Part shown: piece after piece, positions 1-8,965 of the stretch
How positions within the stretch are numbered: the stretch's first letter is position 1
Layout of the letters: each line of letters opens with the position of its first letter
NCBI GenBank assembly: GCA_005880795.1
Contig: VBGP01000007.1
Location: 1-64,000, forward strand
Length of the DNA stretch: 64,000 nucleotides
DNA from: Chloroflexota bacterium
Lineage (GTDB): Bacteria; Chloroflexota; Dormibacteria; Dormibacterales; Dormibacteraceae
Reading direction: 5' to 3'
Position numbers and translations under genes: made by a program
The notes under the pieces: model-generated
Database searches by the model: none
What the model saw: only the letters and a program-made list of their open reading frames with translations
Told to the model about the DNA's origin: nothing

Positions 1-204
1 GATTGCGGCCGATTTGGGCGTGGCGAGCAAGAGCTTGATGCGGCTGGTGACCGCCGCGATGGCGCCCATCAAGACTCGCTGCTCGTCGCTCTCCGCGTCC
101 AACCCGACCATTTCCGCGCCCGCCGCCTCCAGCGCCCGCACGTCCGCCAGGAACTCGCCGGCATCGCCGATCTCGGCCGGCATCATCACCGCGACCTTGA
201 CCAC
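1..204 (-). CDS. LLM-class flavin-dependent oxidoreductase-like protein, N-terminal fragment
   Basis: The reading frame opens at a GTG (204-202) nine bases after the transaldolase stop and runs off the window edge, giving 68 residues without a stop. It begins VVKVAVMMPAEIGD, continues with an alternating beta/alpha pattern and contains AAVTSRIKLLLATPK, which resembles the first strands and the TSRIxL segment of luciferase-like (LLM, often F420- or FMN-dependent) TIM-barrel monooxygenases. The catalytic core is outside the window, so substrate and cofactor cannot be judged. No Shine-Dalgarno is visible; translation probably couples to the upstream transaldolase gene. It could be another TIM-barrel protein. 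Confidence 0.55.
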   Translation of the reverse strand, partial: MVKVAVMMPAEIGDAGEFLADVRALEAAGAEMVGLDAESDEQRVLMGAIAAVTSRIKLLLATPKSAAI

Positions 205-213
205 GCTGTAAAT

Positions 214-1338
214 CTAGCGCGTGCTCCTGACTCTGCCGAGGTTCTGGATCGATTCGCGGAACGACTTCGCAAATCCCGCCACGCCCTCGTCCTCCAGCTC
301 CTGGGTGATCGCGGCCAGGTCGATTCCGTTCATGGCCAGCTGGTCGAGCAAGCGCCGTGCGCCATCGACCTCTCTGTGGAGGCTGAGCGCCGCGCGCCCG
401 TGCTCGGCAAAGGCCTCCAGCGTCGAGGGGGGCATGGTGTTCACGGTCGCCGGCCCGATCAATTCCTCGACGTACATCGTGTCGCGGTAGCGCGGATTTT
501 TGGTCGAGGTGCTGGCCCACAGGCAGCGCTGGACCGACGCGCCCGCCTCCCTCAACCGGTCCCACCGGGGGCCCGAGTGGAGCTGGCCGAACATCTCATA
601 GGCCAACTTGGAGTTTGCGATTGCGGCACGACCGAGCAGACCGTCCAGCTCGCGCCTGCGCGCCTGATCCGCCGCCTGCATCTTCTTCGTCAGCTGCTCG
701 TCGACCTTGGTGTCCACCCGGCTGACGAAAAAGCTCGCCACGCTGTGGACGCGACCGAGATCGCCGCCCTTTCGCGAGAACTCCTCCAGGCCGGCGAGAT
801 AAGCCTCGACCACCTTGACGTAGCGCTCAACCGCAAAGATCAACGTGACGTTGATGTTCGCGCCCTCCGCGATCATCGCCTGAATCGCAGGCAAGCCTGC
901 CGGCGTCGCCGGGATTTTGACCATCACGTTCGGCCGCGCGCATCGGCGCTGCAGGTCGCGAGCCGCCGCGATCGTGCGGTCGGTGTCCCCGGCGATCTCC
1001 GGCGACACCTCGATGCTCACAAAGCCATCGCCGCCACGCTCCATGTCGAACACCGGACGAAAGACGTCAGCCGCAGCCTGTACGTCCTCGATGAGCAGGT
1101 CCCAGACCATCGATTCGGGATCCTGGCCGCGGTCGAGCCGCGTGGCCGCGTCATCGGCATAAGCGTCCGAAGTCTCAAGCGCCTTGGCGAAGATGGTCGG
1201 GTTGGCTGTGACGCCGCTGACGCCGGCGTCGCGGTAGCGGGCGAGCTGCCCAGATCGGATCATGCCGCGGTCGATCTGGTCGAGCCAGACGCTCTGGCCC
1301 AATCGCTTCAGCTCGGCGATCGGATTGTTTTTTTCCAT
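214..1338 (-). CDS. tal: Transaldolase
   Basis: This 374-residue protein should transfer a dihydroxyacetone unit between sugar phosphates in the non-oxidative pentose phosphate pathway, in the cytoplasm. The N-terminal GVTANPTIF segment (about residues 42-50) and the Schiff-base lysine in VMVKIPAT (Lys141) are the family hallmarks, followed by NINVTLIFAVERY. The length matches the long actinobacterial/cyanobacterial transaldolase type rather than the short TalC form. The ATG is preceded by GGGGGAG, a good ribosome site. It is the first gene of a probable operon with the downstream LLM-like gene. Confidence 0.95.
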   Translation of the reverse strand: MEKNNPIAELKRLGQSVWLDQIDRGMIRSGQLARYRDAGVSGVTANPTIFAKALETSDAYADDAATRLDRGQDPESMVWDLLIEDVQAAADVFRPVFDMERGGDGFVSIEVSPEIAGDTDRTIAAARDLQRRCARPNVMVKIPATPAGLPAIQAMIAEGANINVTLIFAVERYVKVVEAYLAGLEEFSRKGGDLGRVHSVASFFVSRVDTKVDEQLTKKMQAADQARRRELDGLLGRAAIANSKLAYEMFGQLHSGPRWDRLREAGASVQRCLWASTSTKNPRYRDTMYVEELIGPATVNTMPPSTLEAFAEHGRAALSLHREVDGARRLLDQLAMNGIDLAAITQELEDEGVAGFAKSFRESIQNLGRVRSTR

Positions 1339-1397
1339 GGTCTCCCCCTAACCATGAAACGTCGCCAGGCCCCCCTTTACTCCCGCATACTCGGGCG

Positions 1398-1802
1398 ATG
1401 ACCGATCGCGAAGCGACCAATGCGATTCAAGATCTCATGCCACTAGCGGCGACGCTGGGCATCCGCGCCGACGCCTACGGTTCGGAGGTGGTTGTGATGT
1501 CGATGGACTGGTCGCCGTCTCTCTGCACCGCGAACGGAATCCTGCACGGCGGAGCGATCATGGCGCTCGCGGATTCGGCGGGAGGTGCGTGCGCGATGCT
1601 CAACCTGCCGGCAGACGCCTCCGGCACCTCCACGATCGAGTCCAAGACCAACTTCCTGGGCGCTGTGCGCAGTGGAGTGGTGACGGCGACGTCGACGCCG
1701 CTGCACCGCGGCGGCACGACCATCGTCGTGGAGACCACCGTGCGCGACTCGAGCGGCAAGCTCGTGGCTAAGGTGACGCAGACGCAGCTGGTGCTGCGTT
1801 AG
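1398..1802 (+). CDS. PaaI-family hotdog-fold thioesterase
   Basis: The 134-residue protein has the single hotdog-domain pattern of PaaI/YbgC-like acyl-CoA thioesterases: LHGGAIMALADSAGG around residues 51-65 (the HGG turn plus the acidic residue on the central helix), then STIESKTNFLGAV and a C-terminal beta sheet. Such enzymes hydrolyse acyl- or aryl-CoA esters in the cytoplasm; the actual substrate is not visible. A CATACT hexamer six bases before the ATG could be a -10 box for a leaderless transcript. The gene is divergent from transaldolase and its stop overlaps the stop of the convergent baeRF-like gene. Confidence 0.88.
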   Translation: MTDREATNAIQDLMPLAATLGIRADAYGSEVVVMSMDWSPSLCTANGILHGGAIMALADSAGGACAMLNLPADASGTSTIESKTNFLGAVRSGVVTATSTPLHRGGTTIVVETTVRDSSGKLVAKVTQTQLVLR

Positions 1803-2569
1803 CGCTGTTCGGCGGCCACCACTTTGGCGCGCAGCTCGTGCTTTAACTCAGACGAATCGAGCGATGCACTGAGGTGGCCGGCGACCACCTTCTTCAGCCG
1901 TTCCGGGAGCATGCGCTCAAAAGTTGCCCGCGCCTCGTCGGGGCCGGCCACGTACATCTGCATGTACGCGCCGGTGCTCATCTCGCGCTCCACGGTCTTG
2001 ACCGCGCTCTCGAGGTTGGCCTTCGCCTTGTTCTCCGCCTTGCGCTGATTGCTCGCCGCCGACGTGCCCCCGGCACGAGAGTGGCGAACCTCGGCGCCGT
2101 TCATGTTCTGCAGCGGAATGATCTCGTCGAGGATGGCGCCGAAAGTCTTCGCGTGCTCTTTGTCGACCACCGCGATCAGTGCGGGCGGGTAGTGCTCGAG
2201 CTGCCGCAGCATCGGCGCCAGCAGCAGCTCACCGACCTCGAGCCTCTCGTCGGTCACGTCGCGCAGCTTGATCAGCTCGAGCACACCGTGCGGCTCGTCG
2301 GCGAAACCGGCGAACGCGGGACAACCCGCGGGCCGCACCACGGCGACGTGATGGCGCAGGCGGCGCAGCTCGTACTCCATCAGCTCCTGATCTTTGGCGC
2401 TGAGCCGGTTGATGTAGCGATGCATCAGGTCTCGGAACTCGATGTCATAAAAGCGAGCGTCGTAACCCTCTGCTCGTGCGGGCAGGTAGATGCTCACTGC
2501 GCGGTTTGACGCCCGACGCAATCGCGGTGCCAGGACGAAAAGGGCTATGCGCGGGCTGTAGTTCGTCAT
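1799..2569 (-). CDS. baeRF / VLRF1-like release-factor-fold protein
   Basis: I place the start at the ATG at 2569 (MTNYSPRIALFVLAPRL), giving 256 residues; longer readings run into the divergent neighbour. The order of elements, a strand-rich N-terminus, a central HSRAGGTSAASNQRKAENKA segment around residues 150-170 and a C-terminal PERLKKVVAGHLSASLDSS, matches the bacterial archaeo-eukaryotic release factor-like families (baeRF, VLRF1/Vms1-like). Relatives are predicted or shown to act on peptidyl-tRNA on stalled ribosomes, with the glycine-rich loop in the position of the eRF1 GGQ loop. Activity here is inferred. Its stop overlaps the thioesterase stop tail-to-tail. Confidence 0.7.
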   Translation of the reverse strand: MTNYSPRIALFVLAPRLRRASNRAVSIYLPARAEGYDARFYDIEFRDLMHRYINRLSAKDQELMEYELRRLRHHVAVVRPAGCPAFAGFADEPHGVLELIKLRDVTDERLEVGELLLAPMLRQLEHYPPALIAVVDKEHAKTFGAILDEIIPLQNMNGAEVRHSRAGGTSAASNQRKAENKAKANLESAVKTVEREMSTGAYMQMYVAGPDEARATFERMLPERLKKVVAGHLSASLDSSELKHELRAKVVAAEQR

Positions 2570-2609
2570 CTCACAATCTTGACGGCTCGCCGGTACAGTG
2601 AAAAGGAGC

Positions 2610-2876
2610 GTGTTCGAAGACGAGACCCCGATCGCCTGGACCGCGATGCCACGCCATGCGCCGGTGGTGGGCGCTGACGGCTCCGAGATCGGCACCGCGG
2701 AATCGGTCCTGGGGGACCAGAACGAGGACATCTTTCACGGCCTCGTCGTGCGGCGGCACGACGGCCGGCTGGTCGAAGTCACGGCCGCCCGGGTGAAGAA
2801 GATGACCGCGCACCACGTCCTGACCGACCTGGACCCGGCCGAGGCCGCTGCCCTGACCCCCTACCACCGGCGCTGA
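2610..2876 (+). CDS. Small PRC-barrel-like protein of unknown function
   Basis: The product is about 88 residues, starting FEDETPIAWTAMPRHAPVVG after the initiator. The pattern of a conserved GADGSEIGTAESVLGD turn, DIFHGLVVRR strand and VTAARVKKM strand resembles PRC-barrel/DUF2171 modules, which often bind other proteins or sense redox and nutrient state. I favour the GTG at 2610: TACAGT ends ten bases upstream and AAGGAG lies directly before it. A GTG at 2598 would add four residues but overlaps that -10-like box. The function is unknown. Confidence 0.6.
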   Translation: MFEDETPIAWTAMPRHAPVVGADGSEIGTAESVLGDQNEDIFHGLVVRRHDGRLVEVTAARVKKMTAHHVLTDLDPAEAAALTPYHRR

Positions 2877-3010
2877 GAGGCCGGAAGACCGGGACTTTTC
2901 CGTCCTTATCTCTGTACCTGGAGGGGACCAGCCTCAGCGGCCGGTACGGGGCGCATAGTTAACGCCTCCCGGATTACGATTTGCTGCCCCGGATCGTTGT
3001 AGAGGTTTGA
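2877..3010 (+). promoter_or_regulatory. Leader region of the MoxR/vWA operon
   Basis: This 134-bp gap precedes the first gene of the eight-gene operon. AGAGG sits six bases before the ATG at 3011 and serves as ribosome site. A promoter must lie here because the gap interrupts the otherwise tight gene packing, but I cannot identify convincing -35 and -10 boxes. Confidence 0.35.
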
Positions 3011-5434
3011 ATGACAGGCTGCGGCCGGCGTTTTGCTGTCAGGGCTGGCGTGGCCTGCTTCGCGGCCGCGCTCGGGCTGGGCGCTACGGCCGTCGCCTCC
3101 GAGGCGGCTGCTAACCCCCTCCAGATAACAGTCCACGTGGGCTACCACGACACGGTAAAGCTCGGCGAGTGGATGCCGGTTGCCATCGACGTCACCAACC
3201 ACGGCGCGGAAGTGGACGGGACGCTGGAGATCCAGGCTTCCAACTCGTTCGGCGGTAAGGGAGGGCCGCCAGGGGGGTCGGCCGTGTACCAGCTGCCGCT
3301 CAGCCTGGCTTCCGGCGCGACCAAGCACTTGCGGACCTTCTTGTCTGAAGACTATCCCGGGACGGTCGACGCGAGGATCATCGCGCAGGGACGCGTGCTC
3401 GCGTCGCAGCAGACGAACATCACCAACACCGTTTCCGGCCTGCTCGTCGGCGTGGTCTCGGACCAGCCCTCCGCCCTCGACGCCATCGCAACCGTCCATC
3501 CCGGGGGCGTCGCTCCAAGCGTCATTCACCTGGCTGCCGCGGACGTGCCGGAATCCGGCCTCGTCCTCCGGGCTTTTGACGTGCTCGCCATCGACGACTT
3601 CTCCAGCGACACGCTGACCGACGGCCAGAGGAACGCGATCGTCGATTACGTGATGCAGGGCGGCTCGCTGCTCCTCGGCACGGGCGGCTCGTGGCACAAG
3701 ACGCTGGCCGGGCTGCCGAGCGCGATCATCCCGATGCAGGCCACCGCGTCGGTGGTCTTGACGAACGCCACGGCGCTTGGCGATGCCGCAAATGTCGAGA
3801 TTGCGATGGGTACGGTCAGCCCCCGCGCGACCGCATGGCTGGCCGAAGGCGGCCACCCACTTCTGATCGAGCAGCCTACTGGCGCCGGTCTGGTCGCGAT
3901 GGCGACCTTCGACTGGGCGCAGGGTTCGGTTTCGACGTCGAGCGCGGCCACCGCGCTGCTGCGCCAGGTCGTGATCCGGTCGACGTACGGCAGCGCCAAC
4001 AGCTCCGCCATAAGCAACCTCTCGCTCGGCAAGGGCATGCCCACAAACTCGGTGGCGACGCGAGGCGGTTCGCTGTCTCAGTCCCTGGGAAACATGCCGG
4101 CGCTGGACCTGCCGGCATGGTGGTTGATCGGCGCGCTGGTGCTCACTTATGTTCTGCTCGTCGGCCCGGTCAACTACTTCGTCCTGCGCCGGTTGAAGCG
4201 GCGGGCGCTCGCGTGGGTCACGGTGCCGACCATCGCGCTGATCGCTTCCGGCGGGGCTTACGGCTCGAGCCTGATCACCAAAGGCACCTCGGTCCTGGCC
4301 AACGAGATCTCCATCGTGCACGTCCAGCAGGGTTGGGACCGCGCCTACAACGAGGATTACACGGGGATTCTGGCGCCGGCGCGTGGCGATTACGACGTCG
4401 CGCTCGCAGGACGCCAGGCCATGATCAGCCCGATCTACTACTACTCGGGCAACGTGGGCGATCCGAACCTCGGCGCGATGCGCGTCAACACGTCGAGCGA
4501 CGGCATAACGCTTCCGAACATGAGCGCGTTCACGCTCCGCGGATTTGCGACGGAGGGGATCACCGCGGCCCCTCAGATCATCGGACAGGTGCAGCTCACC
4601 GGCGGCAAATTCAAAGGCACGATCAAGAACGTGTCGGCCCTGACTTTCACCGACGGCGTCGTGTTCACCGGCAACACGTATCAGAAGCTCGGTGCGCTGG
4701 CGCCAAACGGCACCGCCTCGTTCAGCCTTCAGCCTTCGACGAGCACGAGCTTCAACGGACAACCTGTCTTCATGCAGGTGTATCCGAACAACATGAGCTG
4801 CTGTGGGGCCCCGCCCAACCAGTCCACCGACGCGGAGCGCCAGGCGGAAACCAGGACCGCGATGCTGTCGACGCTGCCCATCAACAACTTCACCGGCATC
4901 CCGCTTTCAGGATCGCCGATGGTGGTGCTGTGGACGAAGCAACCCTTCCAGCAGATCACGGTCAACGGCGGTCATCCGCGGACGTACGTCGAGAGCGCGA
5001 TCGTGCTGAACCTCCCGGTAACTCAGATCGGCGCCGGGGCGATGCCTTCAGGTGTCGTCAGCGGCCGCATCATCGACGTCGACGCCAACCTCACCCAGGC
5101 CGGGCCGCCGGGCCTCGTGCTGGCTGATTCAGGTTCGGTGACCTACTCCTTCTCGCCGGCACTCGCCCCGGTTGCGCACCTGACCAACATCTCCATCACA
5201 AACACCAATCCGTACGGCGCCAAGTTCGCGGGCCCGAATGGCAGCGGTACGGTGAAAGGCGAGGCGTGGAATTGGACCACGTCGAGCTGGATCGCAGTCA
5301 ATTACCAGGACAACGGATCGACGTCGATTCCCGATTCCGCGGTGAACCCCTCAACCGGCGAGGTCAGGGTGAGGCTGAGCTCAAGCGGCCAGTTCGCCTC
5401 CGGATTCCTGTCCATCTCAGGCGACGTCAAATGA
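3011..5434 (+). CDS. Exported two-TM membrane protein with GATase-like domain, MoxR/vWA operon
   Basis: The 807-residue protein has a signal peptide (about 1-34), an extracytoplasmic beta-rich region and a segment (about 185-300) resembling the class-I glutamine-amidotransferase-like fold found in vWA/Bat-type operons (LAIDDFSSDTLTDGQRNAI, then GGSLLLGTGG). Two membrane segments follow at about 370-392 and 400-420, then a long C-terminal extracellular part. No catalytic triad is evident. The stop codon overlaps the ATG of the ABC ATPase gene (ATGA), so the two are translated together. A role as a partner of the exporter or of the MoxR complex is inferred from context only. Confidence 0.75.
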   Translation: MTGCGRRFAVRAGVACFAAALGLGATAVASEAAANPLQITVHVGYHDTVKLGEWMPVAIDVTNHGAEVDGTLEIQASNSFGGKGGPPGGSAVYQLPLSLASGATKHLRTFLSEDYPGTVDARIIAQGRVLASQQTNITNTVSGLLVGVVSDQPSALDAIATVHPGGVAPSVIHLAAADVPESGLVLRAFDVLAIDDFSSDTLTDGQRNAIVDYVMQGGSLLLGTGGSWHKTLAGLPSAIIPMQATASVVLTNATALGDAANVEIAMGTVSPRATAWLAEGGHPLLIEQPTGAGLVAMATFDWAQGSVSTSSAATALLRQVVIRSTYGSANSSAISNLSLGKGMPTNSVATRGGSLSQSLGNMPALDLPAWWLIGALVLTYVLLVGPVNYFVLRRLKRRALAWVTVPTIALIASGGAYGSSLITKGTSVLANEISIVHVQQGWDRAYNEDYTGILAPARGDYDVALAGRQAMISPIYYYSGNVGDPNLGAMRVNTSSDGITLPNMSAFTLRGFATEGITAAPQIIGQVQLTGGKFKGTIKNVSALTFTDGVVFTGNTYQKLGALAPNGTASFSLQPSTSTSFNGQPVFMQVYPNNMSCCGAPPNQSTDAERQAETRTAMLSTLPINNFTGIPLSGSPMVVLWTKQPFQQITVNGGHPRTYVESAIVLNLPVTQIGAGAMPSGVVSGRIIDVDANLTQAGPPGLVLADSGSVTYSFSPALAPVAHLTNISITNTNPYGAKFAGPNGSGTVKGEAWNWTTSSWIAVNYQDNGSTSIPDSAVNPSTGEVRVRLSSSGQFASGFLSISGDVK

Positions 5435-6357
5435 TCGCGGTCGAAGACCTGACCAAGATCTACGGAAACCGGGCCGCGCTCGACCGGGTGTCGTTCGAGG
5501 TGCCGGAGCGCGAGATCTTCGGGTTCGTGGGGCCCAACGGCGCGGGCAAGACGACGACGCTGCGCATTCTCGCCGCGCTCCTGCAGCCCACCGGAGGCAA
5601 GGCGTTCATCGACGGATCGGACGTCACCAAGGATCGCGAGAAAGTGCACACCCGGATCGGATACATGCCGGACTTCTTCGGGGTCTACGACCAGCTGACC
5701 GTGGCTGAGTATCTTGACTTCTACGCCGCGTGCTACCGCCAGCCGAAACAACGGCGCCGCAAGATCGTGGACGACCTCCTTGCCCTGGTCGGAATGACCG
5801 AACGAAAAAATCAGCAGGTGGACAGCCTGTCGCGCGGTCTCAAGCAGCGCGTTTGCCTCGCCCGCGCGCTCGTGCACGACCCAGCCGTCCTGTTGCTCGA
5901 CGAGCCGGCCTCCGGCCTCGACCCGAGAGCGCGGGTGGAGCTGCGCGAGATCCTGCGCGAGCTCCAGGGCATGGGCAAGACGATCATCATCTCGAGCCAC
6001 ATCCTTCCCGAGCTGACCGAGCTTTGCTCGATGATCGGCATCATCGACCACGGCCGAATGCGCGCTACGGGACCTGTTCACGACGTGATCGCTCGGCTCA
6101 CGAGCGGTCGCAGGCTGCACATCAGGGTCCTGGACGAAAAGGACGCGGCTCTCGAGATCCTCACGCCGCTGCCGTCCATCCGGCACGTCGAAGCGGTCAA
6201 CGGGACGATCGAAGCCGAATACGACGGCGATGAGCAGACCGCGTCGGACATCCTGCTCGCGCTGACCCAGGCCGGAATCAGGGTTTCCAGCTTCGCCCCC
6301 GCCGACGGGGGCCTGGAAGATGCATTCATGAAGGCCACGTCGGAGGATGTCGGATGA
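5431..6357 (+). CDS. ABC-2 type transporter ATP-binding protein
   Basis: The 308-residue protein starts MIAVEDLTKIYGNRAALD at an ATG overlapping the previous stop. It has Walker A GPNGAGKTTT, Q-loop region, signature LSRGLKQR, Walker B VLLLDEPASGLD and the switch histidine in IISSHILPEL. The C-terminal 90 residues after the ATPase core are typical of the ABCA/ABC-2 exporter ATPases. It should hydrolyse ATP at the inner face of the membrane to drive the permease encoded next (4-bp overlap). The substrate is unknown; the operon context suggests envelope assembly or protein export. Confidence 0.93.
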   Translation: MIAVEDLTKIYGNRAALDRVSFEVPEREIFGFVGPNGAGKTTTLRILAALLQPTGGKAFIDGSDVTKDREKVHTRIGYMPDFFGVYDQLTVAEYLDFYAACYRQPKQRRRKIVDDLLALVGMTERKNQQVDSLSRGLKQRVCLARALVHDPAVLLLDEPASGLDPRARVELREILRELQGMGKTIIISSHILPELTELCSMIGIIDHGRMRATGPVHDVIARLTSGRRLHIRVLDEKDAALEILTPLPSIRHVEAVNGTIEAEYDGDEQTASDILLALTQAGIRVSSFAPADGGLEDAFMKATSEDVG

Positions 6358-7394
6358 ACACCGCGACGCGCGCCCTATGGAACCCGATCGTGGCGAAGGA
6401 ATACAGGACGCGCATGCGCACCTGGCGGTCGCCGCTGGCGATCACGATCTACATCGTCCTGCTTGGCGGAATCGGCTGGGCGGTGTTCGCGGCACTGATC
6501 GTCACCACAGGGTTCGGTCAGGGTCCCGGCATCCTCGGCCAGGAGCTGTTCACGTTCTTGATCCTCTTCCAGGTCGCCCTTCTCGCCTTCATCACGCCGG
6601 CGCTGACGGCGGGCGCGATCAGCGGAGAGCGCGAGCGCCAAACCCTCGACCTTCTATTCGTCACACCCATCGCACCGTTTTCGATCATCTGGGGCAAGCT
6701 CCTCGCTTCGATGTCGTTTGTCGCGTTGCTGCTGATCATCTCGGTGCCGATCTTCAGCCTGGTATTCCTCTTCGGTGGCGTCGACCTCTACCAGATCGTT
6801 TCAGCATTCCTGGTCACGGCCGTGACCGCCATGACGCTGGGCTTCGTCGGCGTCGCCTTCTCCACCGTCATGCGGCGCACGCTCGCCGCGACCGTGGCCT
6901 CGTATGGCGCCGCGTTCGTGCTGCTGGCAGGCACCCTGCTTTGGGGAGCTGTCTTTCCGACCGAGGTCGACGCCAGCGTCACGACCCTGCCGGCCCCGCC
7001 CGCGATCACGCTGGTCAGCCCGGTCATTCCCCTGCTCACCATCGCCACCAACGTGCCAGTGACCGGCTACGGCGTCCGCTACAAGAACGTGAACCCAAAC
7101 GGCGGCCCGGGCATCCTGAACTCGAGCGGTGGTGGAGCCCAGTACTGCATGGCCAGCCCCAACGGCGGTGTCATGTGTCAGTCGGGCGTTGCCACCAAGC
7201 CAGGGTTCTTGCAGTCCGGTTCGGCGACGGCGATACAGACCGGGCTATTCCAGGGATGGCAGTACTGGCAGGCGAACGTCGTTATGCAGCTCGTGATCAG
7301 CCTGGCGGCGTTGCTTTTCAGCGCGCTCATGCTCCCGCCCGTACGCAGGTTCCACTTCCGCGGTCGGCGTGCGCCGGCGCCGCAGGCAGCATGA
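6354..7394 (+). CDS. ABC-2 type transporter permease
   Basis: The 346-residue protein begins with a cytoplasmic coupling helix (NPIVAKEYRTRMRTWRSP) followed by six predicted membrane segments: about 28-50, 60-85 and three more between 105 and 200, then one near 305-325. The ITPALTAGAISGERERQTLD stretch after the second segment is the usual ABC-2 permease motif. A soluble loop of about 100 residues rich in Gly, Pro and Asn lies before the last membrane segment. It pairs with the ATPase encoded upstream and overlaps both neighbours by 4 bp. Confidence 0.9.
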   Translation: MNTATRALWNPIVAKEYRTRMRTWRSPLAITIYIVLLGGIGWAVFAALIVTTGFGQGPGILGQELFTFLILFQVALLAFITPALTAGAISGERERQTLDLLFVTPIAPFSIIWGKLLASMSFVALLLIISVPIFSLVFLFGGVDLYQIVSAFLVTAVTAMTLGFVGVAFSTVMRRTLAATVASYGAAFVLLAGTLLWGAVFPTEVDASVTTLPAPPAITLVSPVIPLLTIATNVPVTGYGVRYKNVNPNGGPGILNSSGGGAQYCMASPNGGVMCQSGVATKPGFLQSGSATAIQTGLFQGWQYWQANVVMQLVISLAALLFSALMLPPVRRFHFRGRRAPAPQAA

Positions 7395-8965
7395 GCTCGC
7401 TGGAAACCGTCGTCCGGGAGCTGCGCTGGTCGGCGGCACGATCGAGCGCGGTCCGTTACCTGCTCCATGCCCTGCTCGCCGGCATCGGATGGGTCTTTAT
7501 GGTCGTCGTCGCGGCCAGGCTGGTGCCCATCGAGCAGGTATGGCGGATCGCGGCGTACGGCGTACCTGTGGCATTTCTCGGTGTCGCCGTGGTCTGGGTG
7601 GCTGCGCGACCGCGACCAATGCGCCTGATGCGCACTGCCGACCTACGCCTGGGACTCAAGGAGCGGCTCTCGACCGCCTGGGAGCGGCGCCTCGCCGGGG
7701 GGCCCCTCGACGCCGCGCTGCGCCGCGACGCGTTGGAGCACGCAGCCCGGGCCAGGCTCGCGGCCGCCTACCCGTTCGGAATGAGGCGCGGCGAGGCATT
7801 GCTCGCCGCCGCCCTGGCAATCGCCGCAATCGGTCTCGTCCTCCTCCCCAACCCGATGGACCAGGTGCTGGCCCAACGGCGAGCGGACCATTCCGCGCAA
7901 ACCCACGCGGCGGCCACCATCGCGGCGGCCCAGAAGAAGCTTGCGGCGGCCCCGAGCCCTGCGCCCGTTGACCCACAGGTGCAGAAGATCCTCCAGGACA
8001 CGCAGGCGAAGGTCGCCGCCGCCCCCGATCCTCGCGCCGCCCTGCAGAACATCACACCGTCGGAGCAGCAGCTGCTCCAGCTGTCAGACCCGCAAACGCC
8101 GGCCCGCGTGAGCAGCGCGCAGAACCTGGCCAACAGCCTCGCCTCGACCACGGCCGGGCGTGCGGCGAGCCAGGCGATCAACGCCAGCCCCGCCAAAGGC
8201 GCGCAGGCGCTGCGCACGATCGCCTCCCAGGTCCAGAGCCTCACCCCGCAGGAAAAAGCGGAGCTTGCCAAGGCGCTGGCTCAAGCCGCGCAGCAGTCCC
8301 AGGACCCTGCCATGGCGGCCTCGCTTCAGCAAGCCTCCTCGGCCATCGCAGGCGGCGATGCCGCCGCGGCGGCGGCCGCGCTGAACAACGTGGCCTCTCA
8401 GCTCGACTCCCTCCAGCAACAGGAGAACAACGACCAGGAGATCGCGGCGGCGATCAACGGGCTGGAGGCTGCGCGCCAGCAGCTGGCCGCCCAGGCTGAC
8501 CGAGACGCCGGGCAAGCGTCGGCATCCGCCTCACCTGGCGCGAGCTCAGGGTCAGGCGGCGCCCAGGCGAGTGGCGCCGGAAGCGGGAACGGCAATAACA
8601 GCGGAAGTGGCAATGGTAGCAACGGCAGCGGTGGCAACGGTAGCGGTGGCAGCGGCAGTGGCGGGACCGGCAGTGGCGGGACCGGCGGCCAGGGCAGCAG
8701 TGGCTCAGGCGCCGGCCAGGGCTCGAGCGCCCAGAGCACGGAGCGCGTCTACGTGCCGGCGCCGGCCTCCTCGGGGCAAGCCGACACCGAGCCGCCGCCG
8801 CTGGGGCCGGGCCAGGATGTGCCCCTGACCCCATACACCCAGGTGATCCAGGCCTACCAGCAAACAGCCCTCGACGCCGCGGACCAGAGCTTGATCCCGG
8901 GCAGCGAGCAGGACCTGATCCGGGCTTATTTCTCGAGCCTCGGCGAACCAAAGGGTGGGCAGTGA
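7391..8965 (+). CDS. Membrane-anchored Ala/Gln-rich helical protein with Gly/Ser/Asn linker
   Basis: I start the protein at the ATG at 7391 (MSSLETVVRELRW), which overlaps the permease stop; the product is 524 residues. Three hydrophobic segments lie at about 25-45, 50-72 and 138-155. A long alanine- and glutamine-rich region (about 165-370) is predicted helical, followed by a low-complexity Gly/Ser/Asn linker (about 380-450) and a conserved C-terminal tail (VPLTPYTQVIQAYQQTALDA). The arrangement resembles the DUF4175-like helical membrane proteins of MoxR operons. It may scaffold the MoxR/vWA complex on the membrane; this is inference. Confidence 0.7.
   Translation: MSSLETVVRELRWSAARSSAVRYLLHALLAGIGWVFMVVVAARLVPIEQVWRIAAYGVPVAFLGVAVVWVAARPRPMRLMRTADLRLGLKERLSTAWERRLAGGPLDAALRRDALEHAARARLAAAYPFGMRRGEALLAAALAIAAIGLVLLPNPMDQVLAQRRADHSAQTHAAATIAAAQKKLAAAPSPAPVDPQVQKILQDTQAKVAAAPDPRAALQNITPSEQQLLQLSDPQTPARVSSAQNLANSLASTTAGRAASQAINASPAKGAQALRTIASQVQSLTPQEKAELAKALAQAAQQSQDPAMAASLQQASSAIAGGDAAAAAAALNNVASQLDSLQQQENNDQEIAAAINGLEAARQQLAAQADRDAGQASASASPGASSGSGGAQASGAGSGNGNNSGSGNGSNGSGGNGSGGSGSGGTGSGGTGGQGSSGSGAGQGSSAQSTERVYVPAPASSGQADTEPPPLGPGQDVPLTPYTQVIQAYQQTALDAADQSLIPGSEQDLIRAYFSSLGEPKGGQ
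8570..8720 (+). repeat. Low-complexity Gly/Ser/Asn/Thr coding repeat
   Basis: Imperfect 6- and 9-base units coding SG, NG, SGNGSNG and TGSGG are tandemly arranged here, inside the 524-residue membrane protein. The codons vary, so this looks like a selected flexible linker rather than a recent expansion. Length variation between strains is likely. Confidence 0.8.

Noticed and set aside
376..1401. Open frame of 341 codons on the + strand, opposite transaldolase.
   Set aside because: The product is Arg/His/Asp-rich without domain pattern and lies fully antisense to a clear transaldolase; long antisense frames are normal in GC-rich DNA.
2906..4762. Open frame of 618 codons on the minus strand.
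   Set aside because: It is antisense to the exported membrane protein gene, which has a signal peptide and coupled junction; the antisense product is low-complexity and charged.
8570..8720. Tandem repeat that might be a CRISPR array or mobile-element end.
   Set aside because: The units are short, degenerate, in frame and code a Gly/Ser/Asn linker; there are no spacers or cas genes.
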